Shown: positions 1 through 5,460 of the stretch, in pieces
Position numbering within the stretch: position 1 is the stretch's first letter
Layout of the letters: each line of letters starts with the position of its first letter
NCBI GenBank assembly: GCA_938008425.1
Contig: CALLKH010000591.1
Span: forward strand, 1 to 5,460
Source of the DNA: an uncultured Planctomycetaceae bacterium
GTDB taxonomy: Bacteria > Planctomycetota > Phycisphaerae > UBA1845 > UTPLA1
Direction of reading: 5' to 3'
Length of the DNA: 5,460 bases
The notes under the pieces: generated by a model
The model's database searches: none
The model's input: the letters and a program-made list of their open reading frames with translations, nothing else
Told to the model about the DNA's origin: nothing
Position numbers and translations under genes: made by a program

Positions 1-193
1 GAATTCCGGACCAGTCCGCCGCTGAGAGGTCTGATGGAACGGCGTTCTCGTTGGCAGCGACTGGAATGGCTGTCATCACCAACGTCGCCCCGACGACCAT
101 CAGACTCACGGCTCGACTGAGCGGCAAGAATGTTCCTTGTAAGATTGCAGGTATCCGATTCGTGACAGGGATTGGTGTGGGTGGTTGGGTCAT
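1..193 (-). CDS. N-terminus of a secreted protein with signal peptide (3' end cut by window edge)
   Basis: This gene reads leftward from an ATG at 193-191 and runs off the window edge after 64 codons with no stop. The start is supported by a GGAAGG at 201-206, seven bases upstream. The translation begins MTQPPTPIPV and has arginines at residues 13 and 27. Residues 29-47 form a hydrophobic stretch (VSLMVVGATLVMTAIPVAA) ending in V-A-A, a good signal peptidase I site, so the mature protein would begin NENAVPSDLSAADWSGI. The long N-region before the hydrophobic core is common in planctomycete-type secreted proteins. The short 'ADWSGI' stretch recalls the opening 'DWSxIRAAYE' of some large secreted repeat or beta-propeller proteins of these bacteria. 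That rests on very few residues and memory, so no product is assigned. The ATG at minus-strand codon 32 could be an alternative start but would cut into the signal peptide. Confidence 0.72.
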   Translation of the reverse strand, partial: MTQPPTPIPVTNRIPAILQGTFLPLSRAVSLMVVGATLVMTAIPVAANENAVPSDLSAADWSGI

Positions 194-200
194 GATCGAG

Positions 201-206
201 CCTTCC
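201..206 (-). promoter_or_regulatory. Shine-Dalgarno-like site for the 193-1 gene
   Basis: On the minus strand GGAAGG lies seven bases before the ATG at 193-191. The spacing and purine content fit a ribosome binding site, and it decides the start of the secreted-protein gene. Confidence 0.55.
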
Positions 207-335
207 GTTGAGTCTGTCTGACGGAGCGGATTTGGTGACCAGCCTTGACCGGACACGCGGGTCTCGGACTGAAGGAGGCACGGTAGGACCGGGAGGTTGG
301 CGGTTTTCTGCCTGTGAATTCCTCGTGTCGCGCTT

Positions 336-391
336 TCGAAACCTGAACCACACGCTTCACAAACGTGCGGAGGATCTCTCTCGAACCTGAA
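336..391. repeat. Imperfect direct repeat TCGAA(A)CCTGAA
   Basis: TCGAAACCTGAA at 336-347 recurs as TCGAACCTGAA at 381-391, differing by one A. The copies lie 45 bases apart, upstream of the minus-strand gene that starts at 193. They could be paired regulator binding sites or chance; the sequence alone does not decide. Confidence 0.35.
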
Positions 392-396
392 TTCTG

Positions 397-423
397 ATTG
401 CGAATCGAGGGCGATTTCGCAAT
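397..423. repeat. Strong inverted repeat / hairpin with 4-base loop
   Basis: On the plus strand ATTGCGAATCG (397-407) is followed by AGGG (408-411) and CGATTTCGCAAT (412-423). The right arm pairs with the left over 11 base pairs with a single bulged base. Neither strand has a T-run just after the stem, so an ordinary Rho-independent terminator is unlikely. It lies about 200 bases upstream of the gene starting at 193, where an operator or a 5' leader structure could sit. That role is inference. Confidence 0.5.
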
Positions 424-557
424 ACGATGGGTTCTATTCGATTTGTCGAGTGTACTTACCCGAAGACACTGTCGTCCTATTTTACAGATTCCCAGGTGTC
501 CGGCTTCAGTGAAGTTGAATGAAAGGCGGCGCTGAGTGCCTTGGCGTGTCGGCGGGT

Positions 558-593
558 GTCAATTTGTACCAGGACTGAAGTCAATTTGAACAA
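558..593. repeat. Two 9-bp direct repeats at 22-bp period, IS21-end-like
   Basis: GTCAATTTG occurs at 558-566 and again at 580-588. With the following bases the copies match at 12 of 14 positions (GTCAATTTGtACcA and GTCAATTTGaACaA). The 22-base period is about two helical turns, so both would face the same side of the DNA. Read on the minus strand, the outer copy starts TGTTCAAATTGAC. From memory this resembles the repeated transposase-binding units at the ends of some IS21-family elements. No transposase gene or second end is present, so at most this is a remnant end. Confidence 0.4.
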
Positions 594-629
594 GACCCTT
601 GAAACGCGCGGGCCATTGGGTGGGGCGTC

Positions 630-656
630 ACGCTATGTTTGAATGGACCGTAGCGT
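630..656. repeat. 6-bp inverted repeat ACGCTA/TAGCGT
   Basis: ACGCTA (630-635) and TAGCGT (651-656) are exact reverse complements separated by 15 bases. The stem is short and has no T-tract. It is recorded as a weak palindrome in the spacer only. Confidence 0.25.
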
Positions 657-677
657 TAAGAAGACGGAATGACCTCG

Positions 678-693
678 CTTAAGGTATCTTAAG
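678..693. repeat. Duplicated CTTAAG palindrome
   Basis: CTTAAG at 678-683 is repeated at 688-693 with GTAT between. Each hexamer is its own reverse complement, so the pair is both a direct repeat and a 6-bp stem with a 4-base loop. It lies 58 bases past the A2M stop. It is AT-rich and weak as a hairpin, and its function is unknown. Confidence 0.3.
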
Positions 694-750
694 TACGGAC
701 AACTTGCGCAGACTTTTCTTCATCGGCATGTATGAACTGACGCCCGGCCG

Positions 751-3700
751 TCACTGCGCCTTCTTCACCTCAACGCCGAGCTGCTGTTTGTCGAAATATC
801 CCTTCAGCACGCCGAAGTTTTCAGCCTGTATCGCCTTGTTGTCGAAGTCCAGATTCCCGCGATAGTCGGCCTTCTGCTGCTGCATCTGCTCGCGGGCACG
901 CTTGCTCGATTCGGCGGCGATGCGCTCCGCCAGGCGCGTCGCCTCGATCGTATCGCTGCGATAGAAGGCGAAGTGGCCTCCGGAATCCCGGGCGATGGCG
1001 GTCGGGGCGCCGCGGACGTTTTCGGCCAGGAACATGCCGCGCAGGTCGGAGTCACCGCTGACGAAGCTGCTCATCCCGGTGCCGATCACCTTGACGTGCA
1101 CATTCTTGACACCGCTGCGCGACAGCGCGTCGACCACGCTCACGCGGGCCCGGTCGCCGCCGACATCCTCCTGCACCTCGACCGCAAGTGGCGTCACGAG
1201 CACGAGGCCGCTGGCGAAGAGGTCGCCGCCGCGGCAGATGACGAGGTATGCGCCGTCGGTCTCCGCCTTGCCATTCGCGCCCTTGATCGCGACCTCGATC
1301 GGCACGCGCAGGCTCTTGTCGACGAACACCGAGGCCTCGTCCAGCGATACCGGCTTCTCCAGGATCGGCTTGATGCCCGCGAGATTCACGGCCGTGATCT
1401 GGTTCAGGTTCTTCTCAAGCAGCGCCAGCTTCATCAGATCGACGCGATAGACTTGCAGCACTGCGGACTTCAGATTGCGGTAGTCGATCTGCACAAACGG
1501 GCTCTCGTACTTCCGCGAGACGCTGGGATCATCCACCGCCATCGATCCGCCGGTGGCCGCTCCGGAGCGCGTTCGCATGTACCGCGCCCACTCTTCGCTC
1601 TCGCGATAGCCGCCGGTATCAGGATGGAAGATCGTCACCTCGGGCAGGCGCACGAACTTGTGCTCGAAGTGCTCCACCGCCTCAGAGGCGTCGGAGAATT
1701 GCGTCTTCACCTTGCTGTAGAACTCGATCGCCTTGTCGATCTTCGACTGGGCGTGGTAGATCTGTCCGGCGATGTAGAGCGCCAGCCACCGGTTGGCGCT
1801 CGGACGCTCGACACCCTGATCGTCGATGTACGTCGAGTCCGCCACCTGGAGTGCGAGCCCCAGCGCCTTGTCGAATTCACCCAGGCTGAAGTACGCCAGC
1901 GCCTGCATGTACCGGAAGCGATCGAGCCACCGGCTCTTTGGGAAGACGCGAATCATCTCGGCCGTTCGGGCGACGACGGTTTCGAAGTCGTCCAGTTCGA
2001 GATACGCGTTCACCAGTGAATACGACGCCTCGTCGGCCGCCGGACTCTCCGGGTAGAGCGTGACGAACGTCTCCAGCATCGCGATCGTCTCGGCCAGGAT
2101 TCTCGTTCGCGTGACGGGCGTCGCCTTGTCCGCGCCATTTCGTCGCGTCCGCAGGGATGCCCATTCATCCGCCTTGGCGTAGAGCACCTGCGACGTCGCG
2201 AAGAAGACCGACTCCACTTGCGGCGTATCGGGATACTCCCGCCAGAGCCGGACCAGGAAGTCGATGCCGTCGAGGAACCGGCCTTCCTGCTGAAGGGTGC
2301 CGCCCACCGCCGTTTCGCGGGCGAACGACGAGTCGGCCGTCGCGCGGTAGATCACGCAGGCCCGTTCGGCCTGACCGGTTGCGGCGTAGGCCTCCGCGAC
2401 GCGGACAATCTCGCCGAACGGAATGACGAGATCGGCATACTTCTCCTTGAGTATCTCAAAGTAGTTCACGATCGCGTCGTTGTCGTTCTGGCGCAGGGCG
2501 CACGTGAGCAGCATCCGGATCGAATCGCGGTAGGTGTTGTCCTCCAACGACCACGGGCCGGCGATCAGCTCCTTGAGGAAGCCGGCGGCCGTCACGAAAT
2601 CGGCGTCGTCGAAATTGAACCGGCCGAGGTCGAAGAGTTCATCCGGCGTCATTCGGTATTCATCGGGGCTGTTCACGTCGCGCGGCAACACTGCGAGGGT
2701 CTGGCCGTCGTCGTTGAGATGGAACACGTCGGGTCGGTAGAGGCTGCGGGCGATGGTCGGCGGGAGCCGGTACTCGCCCGGCGTGGCGGCCACCATCTGA
2801 TACGAGAGGTCTCCGAGATAGTCCTTGTTGCCGTAGTAGAGGGTGAGCTGGTTGTTGGCGTAGTCGTAGGAGAGGTAGTGTCCCGCAAGGGTGTCGGTCA
2901 GCAGGCGGAAGCCCGCGGGGATCGACTCCTGCACGACGAAGTAGTCGCGGTCCGGCGCCTCGATCCGCGAGGAATTCAGGCGCGAGCTGCTGGTGCTGAC
3001 GGAGACGACGGTTCCGACGGGCACGCATTTCGCGGTGTTGTGGAAGCTGTCGTAGCGCGAGGCGGTCACGAATCCCCGGCGAATCTGCCGGCCGCGATAT
3101 TCGAGCTGCGGCGGCTGGATCGTTCTGGAGTTGACCCAGATGGTCTGGTTGCGGGCCTCCTTGCTGGTCGGATAGCGCGATTTGAAACCGGAGAGCGTCA
3201 CGGCGTAGGCACACTCGCCCCGGCCGCTGAAGCTGAGGTCGATGCGCTGCCGACCGGGCTTCACCTGGTCGCCCGTGTATCGCAGCAACATGGATCCGCT
3301 TTCGTTCGATGAAACGGTGCCCGCCGGCGTTCCGTTGACCGTCAGCAGCATCTTGTAATTCGCCCGTTCCTTTTCGCCGCGGGCGTAGTAGGTCGCCAGC
3401 GCCGCGATGACCGGGCCCTTGGCCTTGTGCGGGCGCCAGCCGTCGGTGCGGGCGGTGGAGGCCAGATAGGCGACCATGTGCGGCACGCGATCGGCGCCGG
3501 CATTCGCCTGGAGCTGGGCAAGGAGTGCCATCGCGGTGACTTCCAGCTCGCTCTGCATCCACGCGGAGTTGCCGTCGCAGCGAATCTCGAAGAGCCGCTG
3601 GGTTCCGCGCTCGGTTTCCTTCGACTTGGTCGCCAGCAGTTCGAGAACCTCGTTGGCCAGCGCCATTCGATCGAGCTTCGTGAAGATCAAGGCGAGGTGC

Positions 3701-5460
3701 GCGAGGCCGGAGGTGCTGAGGTCCTCCCGGTTGCGATAGAGCCGGTTGGCATGGCTGAAATCGATGTCGCTGATCCATGCCAGCCCGTGCAGCACGACGG
3801 CCTTGAGCTCGGTCTGATGGATCGGCGCATCCGAGAACGCCTTTTGCAGATAGGCTTTCAGGCGTCCGACGGCCTTCGAAGATGCCGCGTGGCCGTTGTA
3901 CTTCGCCTTGCCGAGGCTCCACGCGACGGCCGCACTGGTCCACGGGTTCGATTCGCCGTTCTTTCCGCACCACGGCCAGCCGCCGTCGTCGTTCTGGGCT
4001 GCGAGGAGCTGCCCGGTGAGGCTCGCCACGCGCTCGTCGAGCAGCGTCGCATCGGCCGACGCATGGGCATCCTCGGAGGCGGCGTTGGAGTTGATATAGT
4101 CCGAGGCGTAGAGCGCGCCGAGGAGCACCGAGGCGGTGTCGGCGTGGGTGCGCGGCGGCATGGCCCGCCAGTCGTAGAGGCTCTTGTCGATTTCGCGCCA
4201 GCGATCGCCGGTTTCGAGGGCCTCTTCGATGAGCCAGCGCTGCATGCTGCTGCCGACTGCGACGGTGAGTTCGAGGTCGTGATAGCTTTCGTCGCGACCG
4301 GCCGGCGGCAGTTCGATCTCGACGAAGTCCGAGTCCTTGGCCACGCCGGCGATATGCGTTTCAATTCGAAGGCCCCACGGGCGAATGGGAATGTTCTTGG
4401 TTAGCGTGTCGGTGAGCGGGGCTTTGGGCTGCGCTGCGGTTGCGTTCGCGCCGCCGGTGTCGGCGTCTTTTTGAGGCTCGCCGGTTTCGGCGGTTAGCGT
4501 GAGGGCGATTTTTTCGCCGGCGGGCACGTTGATCGTGTCGAACTCGACGTCGAACACGCCGCCGGATTTGGAGTCGATCCGGCGCTCGCCCGAGGCGACG
4601 GGCTCGCCGTTCGGCCGCGTCGCCTCGTACCTGACGATGATCTCGCCATTGAACGGCACGAGGCAGTGAACCTGCGCCTTCGGCGTGAACCGGTCGCCCT
4701 CGATCAGGTTGGGCGGCGTCGTCCATTCGACGAGAAACTCGTTCTTGCTGAGCACCTCGGCCTTGCCGTCGCCGACGATGGTCTCCTTCGTCGCGCCGCG
4801 GGCGATGAGTGTCCAGCTCGTGCTCGTGTCGGGCAGGGTGATCGTGACCGATGCCTTGCCCGCGGCATCGGTGACGACGTGCGGGTTCCAGTAGGCGACC
4901 TCGGGGTAGTACATCCGCGGCGGGACGGTTTCGATCATCCTGCCGAGCTGGAGATCGAGCGCGGCATTGCTGAACGAGCCGCTCTTGAAGACGGTCTGGC
5001 TGTATTCGAAGACCTGGTTCTGCACGCGGCGGTTGAAGATTTCGCGGCCGAGCGTGGCGTCGTCGGTGCGCATGAGGCCGGGGAGTTCTTCCTGCTCGTC
5101 GTCGCTATCGCCGCCGCCGCCGAATAAGCCGGCACTGCGTCGGGCGCCTCCTGCGCCTCCACCGCCTTGAAAAAACCGACCACCGCCGAGGCCGCCGGCA
5201 CGGTCCTTTTGCAATCGGATTTGTCCTGCGCGAAGTCTCGAGGCCGCGTGCAGAGTTCGACGACCAAGAGTTTCTTCTTCTTTCGAACCCAGCTCATCCT
5301 GCTCGCTGAGCGGTTCGTAGGCTGCATCAAGATTGATATCCGCGAACCGTTCACCGGGTGCCCCCTCAATCCGAGATTCGATCTCCTGAATGTCGCCTGG
5401 CTTCCCTTCGAGGACCCAGAGGCCATTATTTGGCGTGACCTTGACGGACTTATTGGTAAG
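751..5460 (-). CDS. Alpha-2-macroglobulin family protein with TPR region and extra C-terminal MG-like domains (5' end cut by window edge)
   Basis: The frame is open from the edge (codon 1 at 5460-5458) to TGA at 753-751, giving 1569 residues; the start is off-window. The TTG at 5214-5212 is not a credible start, because coding-like sequence continues in frame upstream and no ribosome site precedes it. Numbering from the edge: Gly-rich then acidic linker 89-125; MG7/A2M domain about 182-275 (YYPEVAYWNPHVVTD, TLPDTSTSW); CUB-like strands to about 395; alpha/alpha thioester-like domain about 400-740 (GGWPWC at 493-498). The expected CxEQ is GSSMQ (403-407), so no thioester can form. An MG10/receptor-binding-like domain covers about 760-920 (DYFVVQESIPAGF). 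TPR-like helices follow at about 929-1265, then MG-like blocks at about 1320-1500 (YRVDL at 1338; YLVICRGG at 1405) and a charged, Gln-rich tail. Family knowledge: bacterial A2Ms are periplasmic or surface protease traps, and thioester-less forms exist. Family call near certain; role in this protein inferred. Confidence 0.92.
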   Translation of the reverse strand, partial: LTNKSVKVTPNNGLWVLEGKPGDIQEIESRIEGAPGERFADINLDAAYEPLSEQDELGSKEEETLGRRTLHAASRLRAGQIRLQKDRAGGLGGGRFFQGGGGAGGARRSAGLFGGGGDSDDEQEELPGLMRTDDATLGREIFNRRVQNQVFEYSQTVFKSGSFSNAALDLQLGRMIETVPPRMYYPEVAYWNPHVVTDAAGKASVTITLPDTSTSWTLIARGATKETIVGDGKAEVLSKNEFLVEWTTPPNLIEGDRFTPKAQVHCLVPFNGEIIVRYEATRPNGEPVASGERRIDSKSGGVFDVEFDTINVPAGEKIALTLTAETGEPQKDADTGGANATAAQPKAPLTDTLTKNIPIRPWGLRIETHIAGVAKDSDFVEIELPPAGRDESYHDLELTVAVGSSMQRWLIEEALETGDRWREIDKSLYDWRAMPPRTHADTASVLLGALYASDYINSNAASEDAHASADATLLDERVASLTGQLLAAQNDDGGWPWCGKNGESNPWTSAAVAWSLGKAKYNGHAASSKAVGRLKAYLQKAFSDAPIHQTELKAVVLHGLAWISDIDFSHANRLYRNREDLSTSGLAHLALIFTKLDRMALANEVLELLATKSKETERGTQRLFEIRCDGNSAWMQSELEVTAMALLAQLQANAGADRVPHMVAYLASTARTDGWRPHKAKGPVIAALATYYARGEKERANYKMLLTVNGTPAGTVSSNESGSMLLRYTGDQVKPGRQRIDLSFSGRGECAYAVTLSGFKSRYPTSKEARNQTIWVNSRTIQPPQLEYRGRQIRRGFVTASRYDSFHNTAKCVPVGTVVSVSTSSSRLNSSRIEAPDRDYFVVQESIPAGFRLLTDTLAGHYLSYDYANNQLTLYYGNKDYLGDLSYQMVAATPGEYRLPPTIARSLYRPDVFHLNDDGQTLAVLPRDVNSPDEYRMTPDELFDLGRFNFDDADFVTAAGFLKELIAGPWSLEDNTYRDSIRMLLTCALRQNDNDAIVNYFEILKEKYADLVIPFGEIVRVAEAYAATGQAERACVIYRATADSSFARETAVGGTLQQEGRFLDGIDFLVRLWREYPDTPQVESVFFATSQVLYAKADEWASLRTRRNGADKATPVTRTRILAETIAMLETFVTLYPESPAADEASYSLVNAYLELDDFETVVARTAEMIRVFPKSRWLDRFRYMQALAYFSLGEFDKALGLALQVADSTYIDDQGVERPSANRWLALYIAGQIYHAQSKIDKAIEFYSKVKTQFSDASEAVEHFEHKFVRLPEVTIFHPDTGGYRESEEWARYMRTRSGAATGGSMAVDDPSVSRKYESPFVQIDYRNLKSAVLQVYRVDLMKLALLEKNLNQITAVNLAGIKPILEKPVSLDEASVFVDKSLRVPIEVAIKGANGKAETDGAYLVICRGGDLFASGLVLVTPLAVEVQEDVGGDRARVSVVDALSRSGVKNVHVKVIGTGMSSFVSGDSDLRGMFLAENVRGAPTAIARDSGGHFAFYRSDTIEATRLAERIAAESSKRAREQMQQQKADYRGNLDFDNKAIQAENFGVLKGYFDKQQLGVEVKKAQ
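5086..5196 (-). other. Gly-rich plus acidic linker in the A2M protein (bait-region position)
   Basis: Residues 89-117 of the partial A2M protein contain 16 glycines in 29, with scattered Arg and Phe (GRFFQ, ARRS, LFGGGG). Residues 118-125 then read DSDDEQEE. The stretch is predicted to be flexible and exposed. It lies about 60 residues before the MG7/A2M domain, where the protease-cleaved bait region sits in the family. Identification as bait is by position only. Confidence 0.5.

Larger units (their letters stand above)
194..750. other. Intergenic spacer with short repeats, no convincing gene
   Basis: These 557 bases separate the A2M stop codon from the start of the downstream same-strand gene. 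I found no reading frame with a plausible start, ribosome site and protein-like composition on either strand. The stretch looks less GC-rich than the coding DNA. It holds a strong hairpin (397-423), an imperfect repeated TCGAA(A)CCTGAA (336-391), a 22-bp-period direct repeat (558-593), and weaker palindromes (630-656, 678-693, 738-753). It must contain the promoter of the secreted-protein gene unless that gene is read through from the A2M gene, but I see no clear -35/-10 pair. Confidence 0.7.

Noticed and set aside
1..6. EcoRI site GAATTC at the very first bases, possible cloning junction
   Set aside because: The secreted-protein reading frame runs through these bases normally (W-S-G-I), and other GAATTC sites occur in the window. 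It could still mark a clone end, but nothing shows vector or linker sequence.
208..390. 60-codon plus-strand frame in the spacer
   Set aside because: It starts at a TTG without a ribosome site, has no recognisable domain, and overlaps the repeats. It looks like chance open frame in a GC-rich spacer.
681..731. 16-codon minus-strand mini-frame (MPMKKSLRKLSVLKIP) just after the A2M stop
   Set aside because: It is very short, has no convincing ribosome site and no comparison to support it.
738..753. Possible terminator TGACG-6-CGTCA over the A2M stop codon
   Set aside because: The stem is only 5 bp and includes the stop codon, and no T-run follows on the minus strand. It is too weak to call a terminator.
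2218..3312. Long plus-strand open frame (364 codons) and others opposite the A2M gene
   Set aside because: These are antisense shadows of the A2M frame, caused by high GC at third positions. Their translations are Arg/Gly/Val-rich without domain sense, while the minus-strand frame has clear A2M motifs.
4935..5426. 163-codon minus-strand frame overlapping the A2M N-terminal part, possible sign of a frameshift
   Set aside because: The A2M frame itself is open right through to 5460, so no frameshift is needed. The alternative frame is Ser/Arg/Ala-rich shadow sequence.

Overview
The window is GC-rich bacterial DNA and probably comes from a planctomycete or a similar large-genome environmental bacterium. 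The grounds are a giant secreted-type alpha-2-macroglobulin (A2M) protein with TPR repeats and a Gly-rich low-complexity segment, a long intergenic spacer, and a neighbouring secreted protein that opens with a 'SAADWSGI' stretch. This taxonomic call is inference from style; there is no rRNA or marker gene in the window.

Layout. Both genes lie on the minus strand, and both are cut by the window edges. From 5460 down to 751 runs one uninterrupted reading frame of 1569 codons plus a TGA stop. It encodes the central and C-terminal part of an A2M family protein, whose true start lies beyond 5460. A TTG at 5214-5212 looks like a start if only canonical start codons are considered, but the same frame stays open for 82 more codons to the edge. 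From 750 to 194 there is a non-coding spacer of 557 bases with several short direct and inverted repeats. From 193 down to 1 is the first part of a second gene. It has an ATG, a Shine-Dalgarno-like GGAAGG, a signal peptide and the first mature residues.

The A2M protein is the centre of interest. In reading order it has a Gly-rich plus acidic linker where a bait region would sit, then the MG7/A2M domain, a CUB-like beta region and an alpha-helical thioester-like domain. The CxEQ thioester motif of that domain appears to be replaced by GSSMQ. A receptor-binding/MG10-like domain follows, then about 340 residues of TPR-like helices. A C-terminal block resembles the N-terminal MG3-MG4 domains of other bacterial A2Ms. 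Having MG-like domains after the TED and TPR is not the classical order, and it is the most unusual thing in the window.

The two genes have the same direction, but the long spacer and the separate Shine-Dalgarno argue against a tight operon. Nothing seen links their functions beyond both probably acting outside the cytoplasm. No tRNA, rRNA, CRISPR array or complete mobile element was found.
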